DNA of 64,000 nucleotides from G963678095 sp963678095 (GTDB taxonomy: Bacteria > Bacillota > Negativicutes > Selenomonadales > Selenomonadaceae): assembly GCA_963678095.2 (NCBI GenBank), contig OY782746.1, forward strand, positions 930,001 through 994,000, in the 5' to 3' direction. The position numbers were made by a program, and so were the translations under genes. Each line of letters opens with the position of its first letter. The stretch's first letter is position 1. Below, one piece after another: positions 23,245 through 32,961 of the stretch. The notes under the pieces were generated by a model, which did no database searches, was not told the DNA's origin, and saw only the letters and a list, made by a program, of their open reading frames with translations.

Positions 23245-26200
23245 TTACTCCATCGTGTCTGCTGACACATCCCGAATTTTTTGCAATAATTTTATTGCTG
23301 CTGCGGGGGCAACCGGCCGGCTGAATACATAGCCCTGAACATAATCACAGCTGCATTCCAGCAAGCAGGCTACCTGCTGCGGATCCTCGGCCCCCTCGGC
23401 AACAACCTCCATTCCCAGCGTATGCCCCAGACCAATAATCGAGCAGACCATTTTCTTCTGCAGCGTGTCAAGCGCTATGGTATCAATAAACGATTTATCA
23501 ATCTTCAGACAGTCCACAGGCAGGTTGCGCAGATAAGTCAGCGAAGAAAATCCTGTGCCAAAATCATCAAGGGCCAGGCGGCAGCCATAGGCATGTAACT
23601 CCCGCAGCTTGACTATGCCTTCTGTCATATTCTCCATCAGAATGCTCTCGGTGATTTCGAGTTCCAGCTGCACCGGACGAAGAGAAAATCTCTCCACATT
23701 CTCCTTTACCAAAGATACAAAATCTTCACTTCGCATCTGCCGCGTCGATATGTTGACGGCGATATGAATATCCTCCCAGCTATTTTCTGCCAGCTGCGCG
23801 GCAAAACGGCAGCTCTCCTGCAGGACCCATTGGCCGATTTCAAGAATCAGGCTGCTGCGCTCCGCGAGCGGAATGAAACTCGACGGCGGCACCAGCCCGT
23901 ACTCCTCGCTGTTCCAGCGCAGAAGGGCTTCAAATCCGGCAATCCGCTGGCCATCGGTTGTAAATTGTGGCTGGTAGACAAGGAAAAATTCATCTTTGAC
24001 CAAGGCCCGGCGCAGGGCGTTTAACATCATCATGTCATCCGCGGTTTTTTGCAATAGCGCCGGTTCAAAAAAGCGCCAGCAGTTGCGTCCGGCGGCTTTA
24101 GCTGCATACATCGCCGCATCGGCCATTTTCAAAAGTTCTTCCGGCCAGTCAGCCTGCTGCGGATAGCAGACCACACCAATACTGGCAGACAGATGAATCT
24201 TTTCACCAGCTACATTGTATTCGCGGCTAAGCGCTTTACAGGCAACTTCAGCCAGCGCAGTTGCCTGACTCTTCGTGTTTCTGCCAGGGGCAAGCACAAT
24301 AAACTCATCGCCGCTGATCCGAAAAACTTCGGCGGCCTCACTGAATGCTTGTTGCAGGGAAGATGCGGCATCAACAATGACCTTATCCCCGGCTGAATGG
24401 CCAAAGGTATCATTGACAGCCTTGAAATCATCCATATCGATAAATAGCATAATCCCTGCGGATTTACCGCTGCGGGCCCGCTCAAGTTCCTGCTCAATTT
24501 TCTGATTCAGATGCGCCCGATTTGGCAGTTCGGTCAATACATCATAATAAGCCATATGCTGAATTTTAACCTGGGCCTGCAGCCGATCCATGGCAAAAAA
24601 GGCCAGATCAGAAAACTGACGCAAAATCTCTGCATCTTCCTGAACAATTACCTTGCCTGCCGGTTTCCAGGCTGCTGCCAAAACCCCTTTCACCTGGCGG
24701 CCCTGTTTGAGTGGTACCAGTAGCATACTGGTTAAAACCGGCGCCTCAGCCTCCGGCTCCAGTACTGATTCCCACCAGATATCCGTCGCCTGGTAAATCT
24801 CCCCAGTTTTATAAACATTATGCAGAGGTCCGTCCTGGCAGGCAAGTCCGCTTCCGAGCAAGTTCGGTGACACGCCAATTCCGTCATGCAAAATGAAGTT
24901 CTGCCCAGCCTTATCATATAACCCAATAAAGCCGCCGGTCGCCTCGACAAGCTCTACGGCATTGCCCAAAACTGTTTTCATCAATTCATTTACATCACTA
25001 TTGGAAACCAACAAGTTCGTCGTGGCCCGGTACTGACGATCCCGGCGCAAGAGACGGTCCTGCGTCTGGCTGCGAATTATATTTTCATCCTCAAGAACGC
25101 GGTTCATCCGCCCCAACTCTTCATTGACGGCAATCATTTCCTGATTCATTGCCGTTAACTCCTGATTGGCGGCATATAATTCCTGCGTCCGCTCTTCGAC
25201 CTTTTGCTCAAGCTGCTCATTGGCCCGCTGCAACGCAGCTTCGGCTTCTTTTTCCGCCGTAATATCATGCCAGATAAAGACGGCATGAAGGACTCTGCCG
25301 ATCATCATCACATCAGCAGAAAAGATCCCCGGACGAAACTGGCCATTTTTTGTCCGCCACAGGACTTCTTTATTATGCAATGATTTTTGCCGATTAAGCT
25401 CCTCATATACGACTGCCTTTACCTCATTTTCCCATAAGCCAAAGCTGTCGGACCCAAAGCCAATGACTTCTTCCCGGCTGTAACCAAAGATCTTAAAAAA
25501 AGCTTCATTTACCTCAACAAAGATGCCACTTTCAATATTCACAATGCCAATCGCATCCGCTACATAGCGGAAAGCCTTGAAGTATTTTTCTTCCGGTCGG
25601 GCAAAGCGCCGACTGATCAAGACAATTACCAGCACACCGAGTAAAAGGCAAACTGCAGCCGTCTTAACCAATACCTGGTTCAGCTCACGGCTGTCGCTTG
25701 CCACTTCGCTTTGCGGCGCTGATATGCCCACCAGCCACTGCGCTCCGCCCGGCAGTCGAATCGGCGTAAATACGGTACATACAGGGGCCTGTTCCAGCCC
25801 ATAGCAACCTTGATGCTGGTCCTGTTCTGCCAGCGTCCGGCTGAACAGCTCGCGAAAATTGTCAGTTGATTCCGGCAATTCATTCGGCATGACCGTATCG
25901 TTTGCTATATCAAGCAGATTCAACTTACCATTTAAGTCCGGCTGCTGCCCATGCGCAATCAAAATGCCCGATTGATCAACGATAAACGCGTAGCCCGTTT
26001 CCATAAATTTTGTTTCCTGGACCATCTGATTCAGACTTGTAAGCGGCATTGTCGCCTGAATAATCGCCGTTACCTGCCCATCGCGGATTACCGGCACTGC
26101 TATCGCCAGCGACATCTTTCCGCTGCCGCGGGAAAGGAGCGGTGCCGATACGGTCATCTTCCCCGTCTTCACCGCTTCCTGATAATAAGGCCGATCGCCA

Positions 26201-26601
26201 AGGTAAGCCGTATCACCTTGGGCCCGGATCATATTGCCTTCCAGATCACCGTAATTGATGCCGGTAAATTTAGGGTTTTTTTCCAGTGCCGCCGCCAGCG
26301 CCGACACGATCTGCTGACGATCTTGCGGCCTGACAACATCCGGGTTTATGGCTACCATTTCAACATATAAGACAAGTTCTTCGACAAAGGCAGTAACCCT
26401 ATGCGAATAATCATTTCCAATTGCTGCCGCATTGCTGTTTATACTCTTGGTAAGCGCCCGATCAGAAAAATAATAACTTACCGTACTGAGAACCCCCAGC
26501 GAAGCCACCATCAGTGACACCATAATTAAGAGCAGCCGGGCCCGTATGCTTTCGGCACTAAAATTTCTTTTTAAACTCTTTTTCAGCCAAGATCCATGCA
26601 T
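23245..26601 (-). CDS. Cache-PAS-GAF-GGDEF-EAL c-di-GMP protein
   Basis: 1118 residues from the ATG at 26601; AGGAG is nine bases upstream, and an ATG at 26610 is too close to it. Order: helix (about 20-45), periplasmic dCache sensor (about 50-310), second helix (about 315-335), PAS (about 345-450), a Gln/Glu-rich coiled coil, GAF (about 530-680), GGDEF, EAL. The cyclase motif is SGDEF, a form usually still active. The EAL part has GFEALLRW, LELEITESILM, DDFGTGFSS and VVAEGAED, all metal ligands present, so it should hydrolyse c-di-GMP. The net direction is unknown. It is monocistronic; a c-di-GMP riboswitch lies 6.4 kb away. Confidence 0.92.
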   Translation of the reverse strand: MHGSWLKKSLKRNFSAESIRARLLLIMVSLMVASLGVLSTVSYYFSDRALTKSINSNAAAIGNDYSHRVTAFVEELVLYVEMVAINPDVVRPQDRQQIVSALAAALEKNPKFTGINYGDLEGNMIRAQGDTAYLGDRPYYQEAVKTGKMTVSAPLLSRGSGKMSLAIAVPVIRDGQVTAIIQATMPLTSLNQMVQETKFMETGYAFIVDQSGILIAHGQQPDLNGKLNLLDIANDTVMPNELPESTDNFRELFSRTLAEQDQHQGCYGLEQAPVCTVFTPIRLPGGAQWLVGISAPQSEVASDSRELNQVLVKTAAVCLLLGVLVIVLISRRFARPEEKYFKAFRYVADAIGIVNIESGIFVEVNEAFFKIFGYSREEVIGFGSDSFGLWENEVKAVVYEELNRQKSLHNKEVLWRTKNGQFRPGIFSADVMMIGRVLHAVFIWHDITAEKEAEAALQRANEQLEQKVEERTQELYAANQELTAMNQEMIAVNEELGRMNRVLEDENIIRSQTQDRLLRRDRQYRATTNLLVSNSDVNELMKTVLGNAVELVEATGGFIGLYDKAGQNFILHDGIGVSPNLLGSGLACQDGPLHNVYKTGEIYQATDIWWESVLEPEAEAPVLTSMLLVPLKQGRQVKGVLAAAWKPAGKVIVQEDAEILRQFSDLAFFAMDRLQAQVKIQHMAYYDVLTELPNRAHLNQKIEQELERARSGKSAGIMLFIDMDDFKAVNDTFGHSAGDKVIVDAASSLQQAFSEAAEVFRISGDEFIVLAPGRNTKSQATALAEVACKALSREYNVAGEKIHLSASIGVVCYPQQADWPEELLKMADAAMYAAKAAGRNCWRFFEPALLQKTADDMMMLNALRRALVKDEFFLVYQPQFTTDGQRIAGFEALLRWNSEEYGLVPPSSFIPLAERSSLILEIGQWVLQESCRFAAQLAENSWEDIHIAVNISTRQMRSEDFVSLVKENVERFSLRPVQLELEITESILMENMTEGIVKLRELHAYGCRLALDDFGTGFSSLTYLRNLPVDCLKIDKSFIDTIALDTLQKKMVCSIIGLGHTLGMEVVAEGAEDPQQVACLLECSCDYVQGYVFSRPVAPAAAIKLLQKIRDVSADTME

Positions 26602-26730
26602 AGCTTTCATCTCCTAGCTCCAAGCGAGCACATGCTATTTCCAAAATCTCATATTTAGAGTTATCTTCTCCGCCTCGGGGAAAAATCCCTTTGCCACCTA
26701 ATTGTATATTTTTCCCGATAGACCCTTCTG

Positions 26731-27513
26731 TTAGCGCAAGCGGTGATCCGCTGTAAAAAATGTCTTATAGCCCAGCATTACAAACAGAATTGTCGTCAGG
26801 GCCGTGGCCCCTAAAATCGCCAGCATAATGCCGATCTGGTACTTGATTGCCGTCAACGGAAACACGCCGGACAGAATCTGCCCGGTCATCATTCCCGGCA
26901 GAGATACAATTCCCATCGTCAGCATATTATTCATCGTTGGTAAAATCGCACTGTCAAAGGAATCATTGATGATATCACGCGCTGCCTGTGCTGGGGACGC
27001 CCCAAGCATCAGGGAGTTTTCGATCATCACCCGTTTTTCGGCCATCGCATCACAAAGCTTATTGGCTCCAAGGGCAATTCCCGTCATGCAATTGCCGACG
27101 ATCATGCCGGAAATCGGAATCATATACTGCGGTTCAAACCACGGACGCACCTGCAGCACGATCACGATAAAAAAAATCGTTGGCAGGACAGCCCCGCCAA
27201 TCATCGCCACCCCCATCATTTGCTGCAATTCTTTTGACATATCCCCCTTCACGCGTTTGATCGCATTATAAACGGCAAAGGAAACCATAATCAGCAGCAT
27301 GATACTTGTCAGCCACCAGCTCGGATTGTCAAAGACAAACATCAGCACATACCCCATAGCGGTAAGCTGCAGGGTCATGCGAAGTGCCGCCAGCAAAATC
27401 TGGCGTTCCCGCCGAATGCCGCGGGATTTAAAGATCAGCAAGATGATAAAAATAAATACATAGGCCAGTGACAGCTGCAGAATTGATAAATTCATAATTG
27501 AAGAGTTCATCAT
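26731..27513 (-). CDS. fetB: FetB-type (YbbM) iron/metal export permease
   Basis: 260 residues with about seven membrane helices. Family blocks seen: ALRMTLQLTAMGYVLMFVF, ISGMIVGNCMTGIALGANKL, and GASPAQAARDIINDSFDSAI followed by MNNMLTMGIVSLPGMMTGQI. In Escherichia coli FetAB exports iron and relieves oxidative stress; a similar role is inferred. Its start overlaps the end of fetA by four bases, so the pair is coupled. Confidence 0.9.
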   Translation of the reverse strand: MMNSSIMNLSILQLSLAYVFIFIILLIFKSRGIRRERQILLAALRMTLQLTAMGYVLMFVFDNPSWWLTSIMLLIMVSFAVYNAIKRVKGDMSKELQQMMGVAMIGGAVLPTIFFIVIVLQVRPWFEPQYMIPISGMIVGNCMTGIALGANKLCDAMAEKRVMIENSLMLGASPAQAARDIINDSFDSAILPTMNNMLTMGIVSLPGMMTGQILSGVFPLTAIKYQIGIMLAILGATALTTILFVMLGYKTFFTADHRLR

Positions 27514-28154
27514 AACCCTCCTTTGACCCGGCCGTGTTCCAGCCGAATAATTTCATCAGGAAACGTCTGTGCAATCTGCTCGGAATGTGTAATCATGAGC
27601 AGTTTTTTATTTCTGCGCCGGACAAATTCAACCAGATTGCTGATGATAAATCGTTCCGTATCCTTATCCAGGGCCGCAGAAGGTTCATCGAGCAGATAAA
27701 CCTCGGCATTCATCAGCATGATACGGGCCAGGCAGAGGCGCTGCTTTTCGCCGCCGGAAAAATTATGGCAGGCATCGGACAGTTTCTTGTCAAGCTCCAC
27801 CCAGCGCAAGCTCTCCTCTATAGCCGCAACGCTTGCTGGTTCCTTCTCGGAAAACAGTCGTCCGATTTGCAGATTATCCTCAACACTACCGCTGTAGATC
27901 ACCGGGGTCTGCCCCAGCATCACAACTTCACGCCGCAGCTTCACCTTATCAAGGGCGGCTATATCTTCCCCATTATATAAAACACAGCCAGCATCCGGAA
28001 TATTGAGCCCATTGAACATTCGCAGCAACGTCGTCTTGCCGCTGCCGGAAGCTCCAATAATGCAGGTAATCGGTTTATGCACTGACAATTCCGGAATATC
28101 CAAAATATCTTTAAACTTTAAATTTTTTACCATAAAAACAGAACTGCTCTCCAA
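27510..28154 (-). CDS. fetA: FetA-type ABC transporter ATPase
   Basis: 214 residues. Walker A GASGSGKTT (about 33-41), Q-loop in MLGQTPV, signature FSGGEKQR, Walker B VYLLDEPSAALD and the switch His in ITHSEQ are intact. The reading frame starts with TTG at 28154, eight bases after GAGGGG; the next ATG (28133) has no good site, so the TTG start is favoured. It energises FetB for metal export. Confidence 0.88.
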   Translation of the reverse strand: MESSSVFMVKNLKFKDILDIPELSVHKPITCIIGASGSGKTTLLRMFNGLNIPDAGCVLYNGEDIAALDKVKLRREVVMLGQTPVIYSGSVEDNLQIGRLFSEKEPASVAAIEESLRWVELDKKLSDACHNFSGGEKQRLCLARIMLMNAEVYLLDEPSAALDKDTERFIISNLVEFVRRRNKKLLMITHSEQIAQTFPDEIIRLEHGRVKGGL

Positions 28155-28234
28155 ATCCGTCGCCCCTCTCTGGCACCTTGTCCTACAGCTTTCTTGGTTT
28201 TATTGTATCATAAAATTCCCTGCTGTTCCCAGAG

Positions 28235-28270
28235 AAAAAAAGCCGCGGCAGAATTTATTTCTGTCGCGGC
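28235..28270 (-). terminator. Terminator of the cysteine desulfidase gene
   Basis: GCCGCGACAGAA-N5-TTCTGCCGCGGC followed by seven T's on the minus strand, one mismatch-type pair. It separates cyuA from fetAB. Confidence 0.85.
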
Positions 28271-28295
28271 TTTTCCCATAAAATATGCCGATCGT

Positions 28296-29555
28296 TTAGC
28301 CTTCATTTGCCAGCATTTCATTTAAAATCACAATATCGGTTTCCTTCATTCCTTTTTTTGCCACCGCACATACCGCAGCAATGTTCTGATCTATATCGGC
28401 TTTAACAATTCCGTCCCCTGGCTGAAAGCTGTTATGCGCCTGTGCCTGACGATAGGAAAGCAGCGCGGTCCCGACAGCCACCGCAATCTTCATCGCACAG
28501 GATGGCTTGGCTCCGTCACAGATAATCCCTGACACAGCTGCCAGGGAATTTGACAGCGTGTTTCTTATGATATCAATTTTTTCCTGTTTCATAAAGGCTA
28601 TGCCGGCAGCACTGGCAGCAGCTGCGCTGACCACCCCGCAGTATGCCGACAAACGGCCAATCCCCTTTTTAATATATAAACTCAGCAAATTGGCAAATAT
28701 AAGCGCCCGAAACAATTCTTCTTCACTATGCTTGCCCGCTTCGGCATGTATGATAATGGGCAGCGAAACCGTCATGCCCTGATTGCCGCTGCCGGAATTA
28801 ATGCAGACCGGCAGCGCACAACCGCTCATGCGGGCATCCGAGCCCGCCGCTGCATATGCCTGTGATTTGAGCATCGCACTCCCAAAGGTACCGTCCTCGC
28901 TGCGAAACAGTTTTCCGATATTGGCTCCATAATTATTGCGCAGCCCCTCTTCGGCAATAGCCCGGTTATAGCTGATTTCAAGGCGAAGAATCTCTTTGAT
29001 TTCCTCCATCTCCCCCCCGCGGGCGAAATCATAAATTCCCTGAAAGCTCAGATCCACATCGTCATAGCTGCTGACAAGATCCTCCTGCTTGGCGAAGAGG
29101 ATCACGTCATTGCGCTGGATCTTCATGATATTCGTATGACTTCCCTGGACGATTACCGTCACCAGGTCAGAGCCACTATAGGCCTCAATGGCAATGTACA
29201 GGTTTTCCACCTCTGGTTCGAGCACAATCGTACAGAAATTATCTTTATACAGCAACTCGGCCCGTTGCAGGTCAGCAGCGGTCAATTGTTCCAAAATTTC
29301 CAGGTTATACTGCGGTTTTCCGACGACTGCCCCCAAAATCACACTGTAGTATAGTCCCTTTTTTCCCGCCGAATTCGGAATGGTCACGCTTTTTGCATTC
29401 TTGATCATGTTGCGGCTGCAGCGCAGGCGAATTTTATCGGGAAAACAACCCAGAACCTCCACTGCCTTGGCCGCCGTATACGCAAGCGCAATCGGCTCCG
29501 TACAGCCAAATGCCGGCACCATTTCCCGTTTTAACAGCTCCAAATATTTATCCAT
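28296..29555 (-). CDS. cyuA: L-cysteine desulfidase / UPF0597 family protein
   Basis: 419 residues. It matches the CyuA/YhaM (UPF0597) family of oxygen-sensitive Fe-S enzymes that split L-cysteine to pyruvate, ammonia and sulfide, related to serine dehydratases. Candidate cluster cysteines are Cys18 in AFGCTEP, the pair in SGCALPVCINSGSGNQG, and those in ICDGAKPSCAMK. GGNQG-like and CGVVSAAAA blocks are conserved. It is transcribed away from a LysR gene that probably controls it. A serine-type substrate remains possible. Confidence 0.88.
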   Translation of the reverse strand: MDKYLELLKREMVPAFGCTEPIALAYTAAKAVEVLGCFPDKIRLRCSRNMIKNAKSVTIPNSAGKKGLYYSVILGAVVGKPQYNLEILEQLTAADLQRAELLYKDNFCTIVLEPEVENLYIAIEAYSGSDLVTVIVQGSHTNIMKIQRNDVILFAKQEDLVSSYDDVDLSFQGIYDFARGGEMEEIKEILRLEISYNRAIAEEGLRNNYGANIGKLFRSEDGTFGSAMLKSQAYAAAGSDARMSGCALPVCINSGSGNQGMTVSLPIIIHAEAGKHSEEELFRALIFANLLSLYIKKGIGRLSAYCGVVSAAAASAAGIAFMKQEKIDIIRNTLSNSLAAVSGIICDGAKPSCAMKIAVAVGTALLSYRQAQAHNSFQPGDGIVKADIDQNIAAVCAVAKKGMKETDIVILNEMLANEG

Positions 29556-29637
29556 ATTTCCATCGCTCCATTCAACTCTTTATTGCCCAGCCAACCGGCG
29601 GAAAAATCACTTGTTCCTATTAGAAATTTATAGTATC

Positions 29638-29686
29638 ATGAGTATGCTTATGAGTAAAATTAAAATATATGAAAAATATTATCATA
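29638..29686. promoter_or_regulatory. Repeats in the cyuA-lysR divergent intergenic region
   Basis: ATGAGTAT (29638) and ATGAGTA (29650) are direct repeats 12 bp apart, about one helical turn. TATGA-N9-TCATA (29668-29686) is a LysR-box-like inverted repeat close to the lysR start. These are candidate sites for the divergent LysR protein. Confidence 0.45.
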
Positions 29687-29709
29687 AAAACTAATATAGA
29701 GGTAATATT

Positions 29710-30603
29710 ATGGAAATCAGAAATATACGGACATTTATCAAGGCTGCCGAGCTGGGAAGTTTCTCCAAAGCCGGCCTTGAACTTGGCTATGCTCAGTCCA
29801 CGGTAACGCTCCAAATGCAGCAATTAGAAGAGGAATTAGGGGTCTCTTTGTTTGACCGACAGGGAAAGAAAATCAGTCTGTCACAAAACGGTCGGACTTT
29901 TTTGCTGCATGCCTATCAGCTGATAAACTGTGAGCTTTCCGCCCGCCAGGCGCTGAGTCCGGCTGCCAAGCCCTCCGGACAGCTTAGAATCGGAATGGTC
30001 GAATCCTTGAGCGTTTCCGGCTATGCCGATATCTTGCAAAAATACATGACAGCCTTCCCCGATGTCACGCTGATCGTGAAAATCGCCACTACCCTTGAAC
30101 TGATGGCCCTGCTTGAAAAAGGCGCCCTGGACGTCATCTTGCTGCTCGACCGCAAAATCGTCCATGATGACTGGCTTGTCCCTTTAGAAAAGCCCGAGAC
30201 GATCATTTTTTTCTGTGCCCCGCACCATTCGCTCGCCCACCAAACGGTCCTTCTTGCAGAAATTGCCCACGAGAAATTTCTGCTGGTTGAGAAGGGCTGC
30301 AATTATCGTCAGGTTTTTGAAGATCGCCTGGCCGAGCAACGACTGCTTGCCAGCTGCTGCCTTGAAATTGGCAGTACGCATATGATTATCGACTACGTAA
30401 AGGCCCGGCTCGGCATTTCCCTACTACCGGCCTTCTGTCTGGAAACGGAGCTGCAGCAGCAGACCATTTCCCAGATTTTTATTAAGGATTGCCCTCTCTG
30501 TCTGTACGCGCAGATCATTTACAATAAGCACCGCGGGCTCACGCCGGCACTGCAGGCATTTTTATCGCTGGCCCAGCCATATTTTACCCCGGAAAACAAA
30601 TAG
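29710..30603 (+). CDS. LysR-family regulator, divergent from cyuA
   Basis: 297 residues. The winged HTH is at 1-60 (AAELGSFSKAGLELGYAQST, VTLQMQQLEEELGVSLFDR) and the periplasmic-binding-like effector domain at about 90-290. GAGGTAATATT precedes the ATG. One of only two plus-strand genes here, it faces away from cyuA across 154 bp, the classic LysR arrangement, so it likely senses cysteine or a related metabolite and controls cyuA. In enterobacteria the cyu locus uses a different (Lrp-type) regulator, so this pairing is specific to this lineage. Confidence 0.9.
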   Translation: MEIRNIRTFIKAAELGSFSKAGLELGYAQSTVTLQMQQLEEELGVSLFDRQGKKISLSQNGRTFLLHAYQLINCELSARQALSPAAKPSGQLRIGMVESLSVSGYADILQKYMTAFPDVTLIVKIATTLELMALLEKGALDVILLLDRKIVHDDWLVPLEKPETIIFFCAPHHSLAHQTVLLAEIAHEKFLLVEKGCNYRQVFEDRLAEQRLLASCCLEIGSTHMIIDYVKARLGISLLPAFCLETELQQQTISQIFIKDCPLCLYAQIIYNKHRGLTPALQAFLSLAQPYFTPENK

Positions 30604-30644
30604 GAGAAGGATGGCAGCCGGCTGGCGCCATCCTTCTCCTATTT
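30599..30644. terminator. Bidirectional terminator between lysR and the GNAT gene
   Basis: A near-perfect 15-bp stem TAGGAGAAGGATGGC / GCCATCCTTCTCCTA with an 11-base loop; it includes the lysR stop codon and serves the convergent genes. Confidence 0.85.
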
Positions 30645-30666
30645 CATATTTATTGCTTCACTTTTA

Positions 30667-31119
30667 TCATAGCTTTTTCTGCAGACAAATAGAGGCCGCT
30701 AAATCTTTATACGGACCATACCTGTCTATTTCCTGATAACCGATTTTTTCATATAGCTTCATTGCAGCAACCAACGGAGCTCCCGTCTCTAAAATCAATG
30801 TAGAAAAATTATTTCCCCGAGCGTAATTTTCCAATTGCCAAAGGAGGCTCCGCCCTATACCGAATCGTCGATATTCCGGTTTAACAAAAACGCGTTTTAC
30901 TTCCGCCGTAATGGCATCATAATATTTTAAGCCCGCACAGGCAACCGGGGCCAGACCATCATAGGCTAAGACGACAACCTGAAGGTCCTCCCGTCTATTA
31001 TGTGGCAGATAGCCTTCCCTGTTCTTTTTCCCGCCAGCAACTTCATCAAGATATTGGTCGAGCATTATACACAATGCCGCAAAATCAGAATTGTTTGCCC
31101 CCGCCATCAGATATTTCAT
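30667..31119 (-). CDS. GNAT-family N-acetyltransferase
   Basis: 150 residues. Acetyl-CoA motif A is EVKRVFVKPEYRRFGIGRSL (about 73-92), with the R-x-x-G-x-G loop intact; motif B follows as LILETGAPLVAAMKLYEKIG. The acceptor substrate is unknown. GGAGGTG precedes the ATG. It follows the chemoreceptor gene by 50 bp on the same strand and may be read together with it. Confidence 0.88.
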   Translation of the reverse strand: MKYLMAGANNSDFAALCIMLDQYLDEVAGGKKNREGYLPHNRREDLQVVVLAYDGLAPVACAGLKYYDAITAEVKRVFVKPEYRRFGIGRSLLWQLENYARGNNFSTLILETGAPLVAAMKLYEKIGYQEIDRYGPYKDLAASICLQKKL

Positions 31120-31169
31120 TTACTACACCTCCGTTTAGAGCCGTCTTTCGCTATAAGCACAACATTCGT

Positions 31170-32885
31170 TCATAAGCGAAAACGCGCTACCTCTGCCTGA
31201 AGATCATTCGCCAGCGTAGCCAGCCCATGGCTGGATGAGGCAATCTCTTCCATTGATGCCGATTGTTCCTGTGTTGCGGCTGATACGCTCTGTGCCTCTG
31301 CCGCCGACTCTTTACTTGTCTTATTGATTTCCTTGACGGAAACAACCAGTTGCTCATTTTCTTCGGCAATTTTATGAATCGATCCGGAAATATCCTTCGT
31401 CTGTCGTGATAGTGACACCACAGCTTCCGCTATATTTTTAAATGTTGCCCCTGTATCATTGACCAGGAGCATTCCTGATTGAATTCCACTGTTTCCTGCC
31501 TGTCCGACGGCAATCACACGGTCAAGATTTAATTGATTTTTTTCCACCAGTTTTCCGATTTTCTGTACGGCTGCATCTGAGGCTTCTGCCAGTTTCCGCA
31601 CTTCTTCGGCCACTACAGCAAATCCCCGTCCCTGTTCACCAGCCCGAGCCGCTTCAATTGCCGCATTAAGCGCCAGCAGATTTGTCTGCCCGGCAATCGA
31701 GGAAATCAATTCTACCATTTCATTGATCTGCTGCGAACTACTGCTGAGCTCGACAATTGTTTTCTGCATTTGCACGTTATTTTCTCCGACATCCGTCATT
31801 TTCCCAATAGTCTGATCGACTACTTCAATTCCACGATCAGAGGCTTCCGACGTATCCGCTGCTATAACGGCAAGACCGGCAGCAGCCTGAGAAATTCTCC
31901 CCGCCTGTTCGGCCATTGCCTGTGCCAGGGCCATAATCTGGTTAGCCGATGCGGCCTGGGAATTAGCCTCCTGCGATATTTCCGTGACTGATCCTGCTAC
32001 CTGCCCAGCGGCCTCTGCCGATTGCTGAGCACTTGCTGTAAGCTCTTCACTTGCAGCTGCTACCTGTTCCGAGGACTGCGCTATTTTTTGAACAAGCTGC
32101 TGCACACTACTGCGCATTTTCTCAAGGCCTTTTGCTAATTCACCAATTTCATCGCACGAGCTATCTTCAATGGCCTTACTCCCCAAGTTTCCTTCAGCAA
32201 TTTCATGGAGTGCGCGCAGCAATATGCCTATGCGGCGGATCAGATTGCGTGTCAGCCCATACATAGCTCCACTGCCAAGTAAAACAGCCAACAACGGAAC
32301 TAGTAATAATCCGATATCTGCTGCATCAGCTGTAGCCTCATTAAACTGCCTTATATCGTCTGCTTCTTTTATCTTAAAGGCTATACTGTCATCAAAGAGC
32401 TGATTCAGCTTGGTGGCATGTGCTGCCAGATTCTGCGTATAATAATCATAAGCTTCCTGCTTTTGTCCTTTGCGAGCAAGGTCGACAACAACCTGTCTTT
32501 TTTCCCGCCATTGCCCCAATTCTTCATTAATCATATCCAGATTCTTTTTTTCATAGTCATTTTGTACGGAAGCCGCATAACGATTCATTAAATCGCGGTT
32601 TTGCTCTGTACGAGTCTGCATGTCCTGAACCAATGCAACTTCACGCTTTGCATCCGCTGTAACCGTCAATTCCAGTAAATCCGCCTGCAAGCTCCGAATA
32701 TTTGTAATCGACAAACTCAGGTCTTCAATTGGTAACAGTGAATTTTCATATGTACTTTGCAGGGCGCGATTGGACTGATGCGTATAATGGTAGCCAAACA
32801 TGCCAACAACAGCAAAACATGCCGTAAACAATAGGATAATACTAAAAAATTTTTTCCCAATACTTAAATTATTAAATATTTGCAT
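31170..32885 (-). CDS. Methyl-accepting chemotaxis protein
   Basis: 571 residues from the ATG at 32885; GGGAGG is seven bases upstream. The N-terminal helix (about 8-30) is followed by a four-helix-bundle periplasmic sensor (about 32-185), a second helix (about 190-212), HAMP (about 212-265) and a long cytoplasmic signalling coiled coil whose tip contains NLLALNAAIEAARAGEQGRG and EEVRKLAEAS. No C-terminal pentapeptide for CheR is seen. Its leader carries a c-di-GMP-I riboswitch, so synthesis of the receptor should follow c-di-GMP level. The ligand is unknown. Confidence 0.93.
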   Translation of the reverse strand: MQIFNNLSIGKKFFSIILLFTACFAVVGMFGYHYTHQSNRALQSTYENSLLPIEDLSLSITNIRSLQADLLELTVTADAKREVALVQDMQTRTEQNRDLMNRYAASVQNDYEKKNLDMINEELGQWREKRQVVVDLARKGQKQEAYDYYTQNLAAHATKLNQLFDDSIAFKIKEADDIRQFNEATADAADIGLLLVPLLAVLLGSGAMYGLTRNLIRRIGILLRALHEIAEGNLGSKAIEDSSCDEIGELAKGLEKMRSSVQQLVQKIAQSSEQVAAASEELTASAQQSAEAAGQVAGSVTEISQEANSQAASANQIMALAQAMAEQAGRISQAAAGLAVIAADTSEASDRGIEVVDQTIGKMTDVGENNVQMQKTIVELSSSSQQINEMVELISSIAGQTNLLALNAAIEAARAGEQGRGFAVVAEEVRKLAEASDAAVQKIGKLVEKNQLNLDRVIAVGQAGNSGIQSGMLLVNDTGATFKNIAEAVVSLSRQTKDISGSIHKIAEENEQLVVSVKEINKTSKESAAEAQSVSAATQEQSASMEEIASSSHGLATLANDLQAEVARFRL

Positions 32886-32961
32886 AAACAATCCTCCCAG
32901 ATTCTTCTTTCAGCCATTTGTCTTGATAGCAAACTTTTATGTTTCCCCACTTCCTTCCAAA

